A stretch of 64,000 nucleotides of DNA from Pectobacterium araliae (GTDB lineage Bacteria > Pseudomonadota > Gammaproteobacteria > Enterobacterales > Enterobacteriaceae), in NCBI RefSeq assembly GCF_037076465.1, contig NZ_AP028908.1, forward strand, positions 1-64,000. The letters run 5' to 3'. The translations under genes and the position numbers were made by a program. The notes beneath the pieces were generated by a model. That model was not told the DNA's origin and searched no databases. It saw only the letters and a list, made by a program, of their open reading frames with translations. Shown here one piece after another: positions 23,524-33,186 of this stretch (position 1 is its first letter; every line of letters starts with the position of its first letter).

Positions 23524-24426
23524 TTATTTCAACGCCAAGCTCGCCGCTAGTTTTTCTTTCATCACCAGAGTGATGTGATTCACCACTTGGCTGCGAGGAA
23601 TTTGAGGGGGATATACCGCGCAATACGCCATTTTTATATCGGGGTTGAATGGTTTTACGATAACGGGCGAAGGGCTATTCAACGCGGTAATAAAATCCAC
23701 CACGCCGATGCCGACATTTCTTGAAGCCAGCACGCAGCAGTTAACCATCGAGGTTTCGATAGGGTTATGCAGATAGATTTGCTCTTTTCTGGCGGAGATA
23801 TCGATTTGCGCCCGCAACGGCGTGGTTCTGCCGGGCAGAATTGCGCGGGTGTTGGTGTTGGCCAGATCGGCCAGCGTGATTTCATCGGCTGTAGCAAGGG
23901 GGTGATCCACTGCTAACACTGCGACAGCACTGGCGTCGGCCAGCGGTTCAGCTTCCAGCCCTTTGATACCCGGCTGGCCGAAAATAAACCCAACGTCATA
24001 GTGATTTTCAGCAATCGCGTCTGTAATACGGCTGCTGCTTTCGATGTCTAAAAACAGGGAAAGATCGGGATATTTCTTGAGTAAGGTAGGGAGAACCTGG
24101 TCTGAGCAAAGAAACGAAAGCGCCTGAACGGCGGCGATGCGCAGGACACTGCCTTTAGCGTGGCGAATTTCATCGGCAATCAGCCCGATGTGATCCAACC
24201 CCAAATAAAGACGTTCAACTTCCCGATACAGCTTCATTGCCTCGGCACGTGGGATCAAGCCGCGTCCGTCTCTATCAAACAGCTTCAGATTCAGTGCGTC
24301 TTCAAAGTCCTTAATGAGTCGGCTGACGGCGGGCTGGGTGATGTACATCATGTTGGCGGCAGCGGTGATGCCTCCGGTGAGGATGACTTTATGGAAGGCT
24401 TCAACCTGACGGGGATTGATACGCAT
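23524..24426 (-). CDS. LysR-family regulator
   Basis: This 300-residue LysR protein has an N-terminal helix-turn-helix (MRINPRQVEAFHKVILTGGI, TAAANMMYITQPAVSRLIKDFE) and a two-lobed effector domain from about residue 90. It resembles the NocR/OccR branch known from opine and amino-acid catabolism. I chose the ATG at 24426, which has AGGTGA five bases upstream; the ATG at 24450 has no ribosome site. It is divergent from the ABC-transporter operon at 24569-32937 across a 142-bp gap and is its likely activator. Confidence 0.9.
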   Translation of the reverse strand: MRINPRQVEAFHKVILTGGITAAANMMYITQPAVSRLIKDFEDALNLKLFDRDGRGLIPRAEAMKLYREVERLYLGLDHIGLIADEIRHAKGSVLRIAAVQALSFLCSDQVLPTLLKKYPDLSLFLDIESSSRITDAIAENHYDVGFIFGQPGIKGLEAEPLADASAVAVLAVDHPLATADEITLADLANTNTRAILPGRTTPLRAQIDISARKEQIYLHNPIETSMVNCCVLASRNVGIGVVDFITALNSPSPVIVKPFNPDIKMAYCAVYPPQIPRSQVVNHITLVMKEKLAASLALK

Positions 24427-24568
24427 GCTAGTCACCTTAAAACATAACATTTAGTTATCAATTTAACACAAAATGCAATTTTTCATTATCCAATCTGACG
24501 CATAGACTCACAATCATAAGATTTAATACACTTCATTAGTACTCAATCATGGAACAGAGGGTTAGTGA

Positions 24569-26119
24569 ATGAAGAAATCAACGCTGGCGTTATTGTTTAC
24601 CGTTTTATTTTCATCTTCACCTTTGGTTTATAGCGCGGACCTGAATATCGGTTTGGCTTCCTCCACCACATCAATGGATCCGCAGTTTTATGTGGGTGGA
24701 GCGAATAGCGCAATGGCGCGCAATATTTTTGACGGTTTGGTTGTACAGGATGAAAAACAGCAGATTGCACCTGCCCTGGCAACCCGTTGGAAAGTGATTG
24801 ACGACAAAACGTGGGAATTTGTATTGCGTCCTGGCGTCAAGTTTCACGACGGCAGTGATTTTACGGCTAAAGATGTGATTGCCAGCATTAAGCGTGTTGC
24901 GCTGGCCTCAAAAAACAGCCCAAGCTCTTACGCACCTTACGTCAGCGACATTGCTGAAGTAATAGAAGTGAATCCATTAACGGTGCGGATAAAGACAAAA
25001 GAGGCATCGCCGCTGCTGCTGAATAATTTAAGTCGGGTTTCCATTTTGCCCGCCCGACTTGAGAATGTCCCGACGGAAACGTTGAATTCAGGAAAAGAGG
25101 TGATTGGTACAGGGCCATTCAAATTTGTTTCCTGGGTGCCGGACGACCGAGTAGTCCTTAGTCGTAATGATGATTACTGGGGAGGAAAAGCCGAGTGGGA
25201 CAACGTAACTGTCCGTGTATTTAAAAACAGTAGTGCACGTGTAGCAGCCGTATTATCCGGTGATGTGGACATGATTGAAAACGTTCCAACAGCCGACAGC
25301 AGTAATATTGAAAAAAATCAGCAGTTAAAAACGATTTCAACACCAGGGAATCGTATTATTTACCTTCATATGGATCAGCAGCGAGATGAATCACCGTTCG
25401 CCAAAGGTTCTGATGGTAAAAACCCATTACTAAAAAAAGAAGTACGCCAGGCGATGTCTTTAGCACTTAATCGTCAGGCAATCGTCGATCGTGTGATGGA
25501 GGGGCAGGCTGTTGTTGCCTCTCAGCTTGTACCGAAGGGGTATCTCGGGTATTCCGCTTCCATTCCTGCGCCGGTTTACAGTCCGGAGAAAGCCAAGCAG
25601 GAACTGGCAGCGGCGGGTTACCCCGATGGTTTCACGCTGACCTTCCATGCGTCTAACGATCGTTATCCTAATGATTCTAAAATTGCTCAGGCCATTGGCC
25701 AAATGTTCACACGTGTCGGCATCAAAACCGAAGTGGTTACGATGCCCGGCAGCGTGTACTTCTCGCGCGCTTCTCGCCAGGAATTCAGTTTGATTATGGG
25801 CGGGGCCGCGATTGAAACCGGGGAAGCCTCTGGTGTATTGGGACCATTGCTAGAAACCTTTGGCCCCAATGCAGGACAGGGGAATCGTGGTCGCTATTCC
25901 AATCCTGTCTTTGATAAAACGCTGAACGAAGCGCGTGCCACGTTGGATGATACCAAGCGAGATGCGCTGCTGGCTGAGGCAATGAACATCGGTATGAACG
26001 ATCTGGGGGTGATTCCAGTGATGTTCTTGTCCAACACCTGGGCGATGAAAAAGCAGTATACCTACGTGGGCCGTTCCGATGCCTACACGCTGCCGTACTT
26101 TGTCCGTTCCGCGAAATAG
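24569..26119 (+). CDS. Peptide/nickel-type ABC substrate-binding protein
   Basis: This 516-residue periplasmic receptor of the SBP_bac_5 (cluster C) family has a signal peptide in residues 1-22 (STLALLFTVLFSSSPLVYSA, cleaved before DLNIGLAS). The family segments are TSMDPQFYVGGANSAMARNIFDGL, VLRPGVKFHDGSDFTAKDVIAS, VIGTGPFKFVSW and EVRQAMSLALNRQAIVDRV. It is the first gene of an operon with a DapA-like lyase, two nucleoside hydrolases, two permeases and a fused ATPase. The ligand is probably not a plain peptide, given the neighbouring enzymes. Confidence 0.93.
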   Translation: MKKSTLALLFTVLFSSSPLVYSADLNIGLASSTTSMDPQFYVGGANSAMARNIFDGLVVQDEKQQIAPALATRWKVIDDKTWEFVLRPGVKFHDGSDFTAKDVIASIKRVALASKNSPSSYAPYVSDIAEVIEVNPLTVRIKTKEASPLLLNNLSRVSILPARLENVPTETLNSGKEVIGTGPFKFVSWVPDDRVVLSRNDDYWGGKAEWDNVTVRVFKNSSARVAAVLSGDVDMIENVPTADSSNIEKNQQLKTISTPGNRIIYLHMDQQRDESPFAKGSDGKNPLLKKEVRQAMSLALNRQAIVDRVMEGQAVVASQLVPKGYLGYSASIPAPVYSPEKAKQELAAAGYPDGFTLTFHASNDRYPNDSKIAQAIGQMFTRVGIKTEVVTMPGSVYFSRASRQEFSLIMGGAAIETGEASGVLGPLLETFGPNAGQGNRGRYSNPVFDKTLNEARATLDDTKRDALLAEAMNIGMNDLGVIPVMFLSNTWAMKKQYTYVGRSDAYTLPYFVRSAK

Positions 26120-26187
26120 TCACCTTTCAATCATGAGCCAAGAGGGGTGAGGCTTCACCCCTTATTACCGATAACAAGGAGAGCGGT

Positions 26188-27072
26188 GTGAATGCATTTA
26201 GCGGTGTTTTTCCCTATTTGGTGTCCCCAGTTAAACCCGATGGTCAGGTCGATAAGCCTGTGCTGGCACAGCTCACCGAGCACCTGATTCAGTGTGGCGT
26301 ACATGGCGTGGTGCCATTGGGTAGCACGGGTGAATTTGCCTATCTCTCTGCGGCTCAGCGTCTCGATGTGGTTAAAACGGTGATCGAGACGACAGCAGGC
26401 CGTGTGCCCGTTATCGCAGGTGTCGCCTCTACCACCATTCAGGATGCCGTTGAGCAAACGAAACGTTACGTCGAACTGGGCGCTGATGGCATTCTCGCGG
26501 TGCTGGAAGCCTATTTCCCGTTGAACGATGACGGTGTCGAACAGTATTTCCGCGCCATTGCCGAGGCCGCACAGGGTAAACCGGCGGTGCTCTACACCAA
26601 TCCTCAGTTCCAGCGCTCCGATTTGAGCTTGCCTGTCATAGAACGTCTGAGCCACGTCGAGAATATCCGCTATATCAAAGACGCCTCGACCAATACCGGG
26701 CGTTTGCTGTCCATTATTGAACGTACTCGTGGCCGGATGGAGGTGTTCTCTGCGTCCGCGCATATTCCCGCCTGCGTGATGCTGATTGGCGGTGTCGGTT
26801 GGATGGCGGGTCCGGCGTGTATCGTCCCCAAACAGAGTATCGCTCTGTATGAAGCCGCCCGCGCGGGAGACTGGAACAGAGCCATGGAGCTTCAGCGTCC
26901 GCTGTGGCGCATCAATGAAATCTTTGCCCGTTATTCCATTGCCGGTTGTATTAAAGCGGCGCTGCAATTGCAGGGATTTGAAGTCGGTGACCCACTGCCA
27001 CCTCAGCAGCCGTTGGATGAAAAGGCGCGTAAGGAGATCGCAGACGTTCTGGCATCTGTTGGCGGCCTCTAA
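26188..27072 (+). CDS. DapA/NAL-family lyase
   Basis: This 294-residue TIM-barrel protein of the dihydrodipicolinate synthase/N-acetylneuraminate lyase family has GSTGE at residues 45-49, Tyr136 in LYTNPQ and the Schiff-base lysine Lys164 in YIKDAS. Members cleave or form pyruvate-linked carbon chains. The GTG at 26188 has AAGGA seven bases upstream. The operon context (transporter, nucleoside hydrolases) argues for a catabolic aldolase or lyase and against lysine synthesis. The substrate is unknown. Confidence 0.9.
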   Translation: MNAFSGVFPYLVSPVKPDGQVDKPVLAQLTEHLIQCGVHGVVPLGSTGEFAYLSAAQRLDVVKTVIETTAGRVPVIAGVASTTIQDAVEQTKRYVELGADGILAVLEAYFPLNDDGVEQYFRAIAEAAQGKPAVLYTNPQFQRSDLSLPVIERLSHVENIRYIKDASTNTGRLLSIIERTRGRMEVFSASAHIPACVMLIGGVGWMAGPACIVPKQSIALYEAARAGDWNRAMELQRPLWRINEIFARYSIAGCIKAALQLQGFEVGDPLPPQQPLDEKARKEIADVLASVGGL

Positions 27073-27175
27073 AGCGAAATCGAGGTTGTTATTTTTAACG
27101 TTGTTGCCGTGTGGGCTTTCTGCACCTTGATATTTGTCAGTGCCGATTAAAAAAGAGAAAAGGAATAACCATAGG

Positions 27176-28129
27176 ATGAGCGTCCTACCTATTATTATTG
27201 ATTGCGATCCGGGGATCGATGACGCGATTGCGTTGTTAAGTGCATTTGTGGCTCCTGAGCTGGATATTCGCGGTATTTGCGCGGTGTGTGGCAACCAGCC
27301 AGTGGAAAAGACGGTGCGTAATGCGCTGCAAATTGTTGAGCTGGGTCAGCGCACGGATATCCCGGTTTTCGCTGGCTGTCATCGCCCGCTGTTACGCGAA
27401 CCGATCCACGGTCAGTTTCACGGTGAAAGTGGATTAGGTCAGACGGTGCTGCCGGTGCCGCAAAAGCAGGCAGAACCGCAGCACGCGGTGAATTTTATTA
27501 TCGAACAGTGCCAGCGGGCGATTGTCGATGGCAAGCCCATTACGCTGTGTACGCTCGGGCCATTAACCAATGTGGCGACGGCTTTGCGTATGGTGCCTGA
27601 GATTGCTAACGGCATTGAACGCATTGTGATGATGGGTGGCGCGTACCGGGAAGCGGGTAACCGCAGCCTGACGTCTGAATTTAATATGATTGCCGATCCG
27701 CAGGCGGCAAAAGTGGTGTTTGACTCGTCGATTGCGATCGTTGCGCTCCCGTTGGATGTCACGCATCGGGTGATTTTGACGCCGGAATTGGTCGCGCGTT
27801 TCATTGCGCTATCTGGACGTATTTCCGCACCTCTGGGCGAAATGATGGCGTTTTGGGATCGCAATGACATCCGTCGCTATGGTTCACGCGGTGGCCCATT
27901 ACATGATCCGTTGGTTATTGCTTGGGTGCTGGCGCCGCACTGCTTCACGACGGAAAAAGCCAGCGTCTACATTGAGCAGGATAGCGAGCTGTGTATGGGG
28001 CAAACCGTTGCTGACTGGTACGGAAAAACCGCGCGTCAGCCAAATGTGGATGTGGTGACGGGAGTGGATGCCAAACAGGTGGTCGAACTGTTTGCTGACC
28101 TACTGAGCCGCTACGGGAAGGGAGCCTGA
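27176..28129 (+). CDS. Nucleoside hydrolase (first copy)
   Basis: This 317-residue inosine-uridine-type N-ribohydrolase has the Ca-binding motif DCDPGIDDAIAL at residues 9-20. It also has TLGPLTNVATALR and, near the C-terminus, GPLHDPLVIAW with the catalytic-region His. It cleaves an N-glycosidic bond to release a base and a pentose. I use the ATG at 27176 (MSVLPIIIDCDPG), 14 codons inside a TTG-started frame. The gene is followed after 1 bp by a second, divergent paralogue, so the two may act on different substrates or as a complex. Confidence 0.92.
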   Translation: MSVLPIIIDCDPGIDDAIALLSAFVAPELDIRGICAVCGNQPVEKTVRNALQIVELGQRTDIPVFAGCHRPLLREPIHGQFHGESGLGQTVLPVPQKQAEPQHAVNFIIEQCQRAIVDGKPITLCTLGPLTNVATALRMVPEIANGIERIVMMGGAYREAGNRSLTSEFNMIADPQAAKVVFDSSIAIVALPLDVTHRVILTPELVARFIALSGRISAPLGEMMAFWDRNDIRRYGSRGGPLHDPLVIAWVLAPHCFTTEKASVYIEQDSELCMGQTVADWYGKTARQPNVDVVTGVDAKQVVELFADLLSRYGKGA

Positions 28130-28130
28130 T

Positions 28131-29210
28131 ATGGTGCGAGAACGCATTATTATTGATACCGATCCCGGCGTTGACGATGCGATAGCCATTTGGCTGGCCT
28201 TGGCTTCACCTGAACTGGACGTGCTCGGTATCACCGCTGTGGCGGGTAATGTCCCGCTTGAGGCGACGCTGGCGAATGCCTGCAAAGTCGTTGGCCTGAC
28301 GGGGCGAACCGATGTGCCGATTTTTGCGGGTGCATCGCGCCCGCTGATCCGTGAGCAGGTGTTTGGTAAATATGCGCATATCGGTGCATTTTCCCCTGAG
28401 TGGGTGCCAGATAGCACACTGTTGCCGGAGCAGGAACACGCCGTCGATTTTCTGGTGCGAACGACGCGCCAGGCAGCAGCGGACAATAATCCGATCACGC
28501 TGTGTTCGATAGGGCCGATGACCAATCTGGCCTTGGCGCTGCGTTTTCATCCTGATGTTGCGCGCGGTATCAAACAGATTGTGTCCATGAGCTGTGCCTT
28601 TACCGCGTTGGGCAATCGTGTGCCATGGGCTGACTTTAACGTTTATGCCGATCCCCATGCGGCGGATATCGTCTTTTCCTCCGGCGTTCCCCTTGTCATC
28701 ATGCCGTTGGATATGACGTTTCAGGCATTGATTCAGGCGGAACAGATTGATGAGATTGAACGCAGCGGCGGTGAACCGGGCAAGGCGATGGCGGCGCTAT
28801 TACGCACGTTCGATCGTAATGAAGTGGCACGTTTTGGTCGCGAAGGTGGTCCGATTCATGATGCAACCGTCATTTCATGGCTGCTAAAACCTGAGCTGTT
28901 CCAATCGGCGTCTGTGCGTGTAGGCGTGGAAGTCACCGGCAAAACGGCGGGCTACGTGTTTGCCGATTTTTATCACAAACTGGATGAGCCGGATAATGCG
29001 CTGGTCATGCGGGAAATCGACGAACAAGGGTTTCTCAGCCTGATTGCCGATCGCCTGCGCTGCTACGGTTTAGAAGCAACTACAGGTTTAGAAGCAACTA
29101 CAGGTTTAGAAGCAACTACAGGTTTAGAAGCAACTACAGGTTTAGAAGCAACTACGGGTTCAGAAGCAGTAACGGGTTCTGAAGTCATAAATAGCTCAGA
29201 GGAGCGCTGA
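28131..29210 (+). CDS. Nucleoside hydrolase (second copy) with repeated tail
   Basis: This 359-residue nucleoside hydrolase has DTDPGVDDAIAI near residues 8-19, CSIGPMTNLALALR and GPIHDATVISWLL. The enzymatic core ends about residue 312 (IADRLRCY). The last 45 residues are a tail of five GLEATT units followed by GSEAVT, GSEVIN and SSEER, encoded by an 18-bp tandem repeat. Ordinary family members end near residue 315, so the tail is an add-on with no evident fold. The stop overlaps the start of the permease gene (TGATG), showing tight coupling. Confidence 0.92.
   Translation: MVRERIIIDTDPGVDDAIAIWLALASPELDVLGITAVAGNVPLEATLANACKVVGLTGRTDVPIFAGASRPLIREQVFGKYAHIGAFSPEWVPDSTLLPEQEHAVDFLVRTTRQAAADNNPITLCSIGPMTNLALALRFHPDVARGIKQIVSMSCAFTALGNRVPWADFNVYADPHAADIVFSSGVPLVIMPLDMTFQALIQAEQIDEIERSGGEPGKAMAALLRTFDRNEVARFGREGGPIHDATVISWLLKPELFQSASVRVGVEVTGKTAGYVFADFYHKLDEPDNALVMREIDEQGFLSLIADRLRCYGLEATTGLEATTGLEATTGLEATTGLEATTGSEAVTGSEVINSSEER
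29067..29192 (+). repeat. 18-bp tandem repeat, seven units, coding
   Basis: The unit GGTTTAGAAGCAACTACA is repeated five times from 29067 to 29156 (the last ends in G). Two diverged units follow, 29157-29174 and 29175-29192. It keeps the reading frame and encodes the hexapeptide GLEATT. Copy number is likely to vary between strains by slippage without disturbing the frame. Confidence 0.97.
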
Positions 29211-30187
29211 TGGTTGCCTACCTGCTAAGCCGAATCGGACAAACGCTGCTGACGCTGGCTGTTATGTCGGTGCTGGTGTTTGTGGGTGTCTATCTGGTCG
29301 GTAATCCGGTCGATATGCTGTTGGGCGCAACGGCCACGCCAGCGGAACGGCTGGCGGTGATTCAGTCCTTCGGTCTGGATAAGCCCGTCTGGGAACAGTA
29401 CGGGCTGTTTGTCTGGAACGCCTTTCAGGGCGACATGGGCAAGTCTTTCATCTTTAACCAACCGGCGCTGACGCTGATTTTTCAGCGCATGCCGGCCACG
29501 CTCGAACTGGCGATGGTGGCGTTCGTGATGGCGCTGGTTGTCGGTATCCCGCTGGGGATTTACGCGGGTCTAAAGCCGGACAGCGCGGTGTCCAAATCCA
29601 TCATGACCTTCTCCATTCTGGGCTTTAGCCTGCCCACGTTCTGGATCGGGCTGGTGATGATTATGCTGTTCAGCGTGAAGCTAGGCTGGCTGCCCTCGTC
29701 GGGCAGGGGGGATACTCACGATCTGTTCGGCATCCCATTCAGTTTTCTCACCCGCGATGGCCTCGAACACCTGTTGCTGCCCGCGTTTAATCTCGCACTG
29801 TTTAAGATCTCGCTGGTCATTCGCCTGATGCGGGCGGGCGTGATGGAGTGTCTGCAACAGGATTATGTGCAGTTTGCCCGAGCAAAGGGGCTGTCGGAAA
29901 CCCGCATTGTGCTGGTTCATGTGCTGCGCAACACGCTGATTCCTCTGATTACCGTGCTGGGGCTGGAACTGGGATCGCTGATTGCGTTCGCTGTGGTCAC
30001 GGAAACGATTTACGCCTGGCCGGGCATGGGTAAGTTGATTATTGACTCGATCGCTGTGCTCGATCGCCCGGTCATCCTGGCTTACCTGATGATTACCGTC
30101 GTGATGTTCAGCGTGATCAACCTGCTGGTGGATTTACTGTACGTGTTGGTCGATCCGCGCGTGCGGCTGGGAGGAGATAAGGGATGA
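29210..30187 (+). CDS. ABC permease, DppB type
   Basis: This 325-residue inner-membrane permease of the peptide/nickel family has about six TM helices. The N-terminal helix is SRIGQTLLTLAVMSVLVFVG, and the EAA loop with the family Gly is near QFARAKGLSETRIVLVHVLRN. Its start overlaps the preceding stop by one base, and its end overlaps the next permease by four bases. It forms the channel with the DppC-type protein. Confidence 0.94.
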   Translation: MVAYLLSRIGQTLLTLAVMSVLVFVGVYLVGNPVDMLLGATATPAERLAVIQSFGLDKPVWEQYGLFVWNAFQGDMGKSFIFNQPALTLIFQRMPATLELAMVAFVMALVVGIPLGIYAGLKPDSAVSKSIMTFSILGFSLPTFWIGLVMIMLFSVKLGWLPSSGRGDTHDLFGIPFSFLTRDGLEHLLLPAFNLALFKISLVIRLMRAGVMECLQQDYVQFARAKGLSETRIVLVHVLRNTLIPLITVLGLELGSLIAFAVVTETIYAWPGMGKLIIDSIAVLDRPVILAYLMITVVMFSVINLLVDLLYVLVDPRVRLGGDKG

Positions 30188-31092
30188 CGGGGAATACCAT
30201 ACATCAGCCCACGGTCGTGAAAAAAGCATCGCATCCGGTGGTGCGCGTCATGATGGCGCTGGTCAACGATCGGCTGGCGCTGTGTGGGCTGATCATGCTG
30301 GCGATTTTTGTGCTGTTGGCGCTGTTTGCCCCGCTTCTGTCGCCGCAGAACCCCTACGATCTCATGCAGCTCGACATCATGGATGGCCGACTGGCACCAG
30401 GTTCCTCCAGTATGGCGGGCATGACGTACTGGCTGGGGACGGACGATCAAGGGCGCGACCTGTTCAGCGCGATTCTGTACGGTACTCGCATCAGCCTGAT
30501 GGTCGGTTTCTCTAGTGCGATACTCGCGCTGCTGATTGGTGCCTCGCTGGGGTTGATTAGTGCCTACGTCGGTGGAAAAACGGATGCCACGATCATGCGT
30601 ATCGTCGATATCCAGCTTAGCTTCCCGCCGATCCTGATTGCGCTGATCCTGCTGGCGGTGCTGGGGCAAGGCGTCGATAAGATCATCATGGCGCTGGTGG
30701 TGACCCAGTGGGCTTACTACGCGCGCACGATTCGCGGTTCAGCGCTGGTGGAGCGTCGCCGCAGCTATGTGGATGCGGCGCGCAGCATGGCGTTGTCCAA
30801 CCGCCGCATCCTGTTTCGCCATATTTTACCGAACTGTCTGGCACCGCTAATCGTGGTGGTAACGATGCGCATTGCCTACGCCATCATGCTGGAAGCCACG
30901 CTTTCGTTTCTGGGGATCGGTCTACCGGTGACGGAACCGTCGCTGGGGCTGCTGATTTCTAACGGTTTTGAGTACCTGATGTCGGGCGACTACTGGATCA
31001 GCTTCTTCCCAGGGTTAACGCTGTTGCTGCTGATTGTGGCGATCAATCTGGTGGGGGATGCGCTGCGCGACATCCTCAACCCACGGAATTAA
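30184..31092 (+). CDS. ABC permease, DppC type
   Basis: This 302-residue inner-membrane permease is the partner of the DppB-type protein. It has a cytoplasmic N-terminus, the LGTDDQGRDLFSAILYG segment conserved in DppC/OppC, and an EAA loop near DAARSMALSNRRILFRHILPN. It is followed after a 39-bp gap by the ATPase gene. Confidence 0.94.
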   Translation: MTGNTIHQPTVVKKASHPVVRVMMALVNDRLALCGLIMLAIFVLLALFAPLLSPQNPYDLMQLDIMDGRLAPGSSSMAGMTYWLGTDDQGRDLFSAILYGTRISLMVGFSSAILALLIGASLGLISAYVGGKTDATIMRIVDIQLSFPPILIALILLAVLGQGVDKIIMALVVTQWAYYARTIRGSALVERRRSYVDAARSMALSNRRILFRHILPNCLAPLIVVVTMRIAYAIMLEATLSFLGIGLPVTEPSLGLLISNGFEYLMSGDYWISFFPGLTLLLLIVAINLVGDALRDILNPRN

Positions 31093-31131
31093 CCAGTGGG
31101 AACGCCCGTGGGAATAAGGGGTAATGAACAC

Positions 31132-32937
31132 ATGACAGCGCCGATTATGTCTGTTTCGCATCTGACCACCGCCTTTCAGGTGAACGGCGAATGGATGAAC
31201 GTGGTGCGGGATTTGTCCTTCACGATTGGCGAGAAAGAGACCGTCGCCGTGGTGGGGGAATCCGGTTCAGGGAAGAGCGTGATGGCGAAATCCATCATGC
31301 GCTTGTTGCCACCCGGCCAAAGCCGGGTTGAAGGTCAGATTCATTTTGACGGCACCGAACTGCTGTCGCTCCCCAATAAAGCGATGCAGGATGTGCGCGG
31401 CAACCGCATCGGCATGATTTTCCAGGAGCCGATGACCAGCCTGAATCCGGTTTTGCCGATTGGTTACCAGATTACGGAAGTGCTGCGCCGCCATCGCGGC
31501 ATGGGGAAAGCCGAAGCGCGCGCTGAAGCGGTGCGCCTGTTGGAAAAAGTCCGCATTCCGGCCGCCAAATCACGGCTGAACGAATACCCGCAGAGCTTCT
31601 CCGGTGGGATGCGCCAGCGCGTGGTGATCGCGATTGCGCTGGCCTGCCACCCGAAATTATTGATTGCCGATGAACCGACGACGGCGCTGGACGTCACGAT
31701 TCAGGCACAAATTCTGACGCTGATAAAAACCCTTCAGGAAGAAGAAGGGATGTCGGTGCTGTTTATTACCCACGACATGGGCGTGGTGGCGGAAGTGTCC
31801 GACCGTACGCTGGTGATGTATCAGGGAGAGATGGTGGAAAACGCCGTCACGCGGGAAATCTTCCACCACCCACAACAGCCCTATACCCGCATGCTGCTGT
31901 CTGCGGTGCCCAAATTAGGGTCGATGTCCGGCAGCGCGTGGCCGCAACGCTTTCCACTGGTGGATCTCAAAACGGGCGAGCGCCAGCCTGTGTCGGAAGC
32001 GGTGAATACCGTGTCGGGCGAGGAACCGGTGCTGACGGTCAAAAATCTGGTTACTCGATTTGATATCCGATCAGGATTTTTCCGTCGGCTGTCGGGGCGC
32101 GTTCATGCGGTGGAGAACGTCTCGTTCGATCTCTGGCCGGGAGAAACGCTTGCGCTGGTCGGGGAGTCAGGCTGCGGTAAATCCACCACGGGGCGGTCGA
32201 TTATTCGCCTCAACGATGCCGTCAGCGGCGAGATTCAACTGCTGGGAAAAAATATCCTCACGGCGGATAAGCGTGAACTGACGGATTCGCGGCGGCAGAT
32301 TCAGATGGTGTTTCAGGATCCGTATGAAAGCCTGAACCCGCGCATGCGGATAGGGGAAGCGATTGCCGAACCGATGCTGCTGCACGGTCTGGCGACCCGA
32401 CAGAATGTGAATGCAAGAGTGAGCGCGCTGCTGGAACAGGTCGGGTTATCCAGGGATATGGCCTCGCGTTTCCCGCATCAGTTCTCCGGCGGGCAGCGGC
32501 AGCGTGTGTGTATTGCGCGTGCCCTGGCGCTGGAGCCGAAAGTGATTATTGCCGATGAATCGGTATCGGCGCTGGATGTGTCCGTCAAAGCGCAGGTGAT
32601 CAACCTGATGCTGGATCTCCAGCAGAAGCTGGGGCTGTCATTCTTGTTTATCTCGCACGATATGGCGGTGGTCGAACGCATTAGCCACCGCGTAGCGGTG
32701 ATGTATCTCGGCGAAATCGTGGAGATCGGGCCACGTTCGGCGATCTTCGATAATCCGCAGCATGATTACACCCGACGTCTGATTTCTGCGGTGCCCGTGC
32801 CTGACCCAGATACCCGTCCGGTGCGTAATATCACCCATGATGAACTGCGCAGTCCGGTACGCGCCCCCGATTTCCACCCTCCCGCACGCCGCTATAAGCA
32901 GGTCGGGGAAGGGCATTTTGTACTGGAGCAGGCGTAA
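31132..32937 (+). CDS. Fused dual-domain ABC ATPase (DppD-DppF/GsiA type)
   Basis: This 601-residue protein carries two peptide-family ATPase domains in one chain. Domain 1 has GESGSGKS, SGGMRQR and LLIADEPTTALD. Domain 2 has GESGCGKS, SGGQRQR and IIADESVSALD. Oligopeptide-type C-terminal extensions lie behind each. Glutathione importers use the same fused form. I chose the ATG at 31132 (MTAPIMSVSHLTTAF) with AAGGGG upstream; the longer GTG-started frame from 31096 lacks a ribosome site. It is the last gene of the operon. Confidence 0.93.
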   Translation: MTAPIMSVSHLTTAFQVNGEWMNVVRDLSFTIGEKETVAVVGESGSGKSVMAKSIMRLLPPGQSRVEGQIHFDGTELLSLPNKAMQDVRGNRIGMIFQEPMTSLNPVLPIGYQITEVLRRHRGMGKAEARAEAVRLLEKVRIPAAKSRLNEYPQSFSGGMRQRVVIAIALACHPKLLIADEPTTALDVTIQAQILTLIKTLQEEEGMSVLFITHDMGVVAEVSDRTLVMYQGEMVENAVTREIFHHPQQPYTRMLLSAVPKLGSMSGSAWPQRFPLVDLKTGERQPVSEAVNTVSGEEPVLTVKNLVTRFDIRSGFFRRLSGRVHAVENVSFDLWPGETLALVGESGCGKSTTGRSIIRLNDAVSGEIQLLGKNILTADKRELTDSRRQIQMVFQDPYESLNPRMRIGEAIAEPMLLHGLATRQNVNARVSALLEQVGLSRDMASRFPHQFSGGQRQRVCIARALALEPKVIIADESVSALDVSVKAQVINLMLDLQQKLGLSFLFISHDMAVVERISHRVAVMYLGEIVEIGPRSAIFDNPQHDYTRRLISAVPVPDPDTRPVRNITHDELRSPVRAPDFHPPARRYKQVGEGHFVLEQA

Positions 32938-32964
32938 CTTTATCCTTACCTGAATTTGCCATTA

Positions 32965-33018
32965 ATGACGGTTCTTTTGCGTGCGCGTTGCGTACAGCCT
33001 GAACCGTCATTCTTTTTC
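32965..33018 (+). terminator. Terminator of the ABC/nucleoside hydrolase operon
   Basis: ATGACGGTTC (32965-32974) pairs perfectly with GAACCGTCAT (33001-33010). A 26-nt loop can fold further, and TTCTTTTTC follows. Confidence 0.8.
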
Positions 33019-33154
33019 TTCCCTTCCTTTCTATCTCTGCTGCTGGCGCGCTTAGCCACCTTCCAACTTCGCTCGGCTCAATGCGTCTGGATGTTGAAAT
33101 TCGGTAATGCACGATGTTGCAAAGCTGTATCAATTGTCCGTTTTGTGATCCAGA

Positions 33155-33186
33155 TTGTAGTACAACACATATAAATGGTACTACAA
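33155..33186. promoter_or_regulatory. dgoR: Paired DgoR operators
   Basis: TTGTAGTACAA (33155-33165) and TGGTACTACAA (33176-33186) both fit the GntR/FadR half-site rule TNGT-N3-ACNA and are inverted to each other. Their centres are 21 bp apart, about two helical turns. From memory, E. coli DgoR uses sites of the TTGTA(G/C)TACA type. They lie about 120 bp upstream of dgoR, so DgoR is expected to repress its own operon and to release it when galactonate is present. Confidence 0.8.

Noticed and set aside
26155..27294. 379-codon minus-strand frame opposite the DapA-like gene
   Set aside because: It is a shadow of the plus-strand gene, which has the catalytic motifs and ribosome site; the reverse frame shows no family features.
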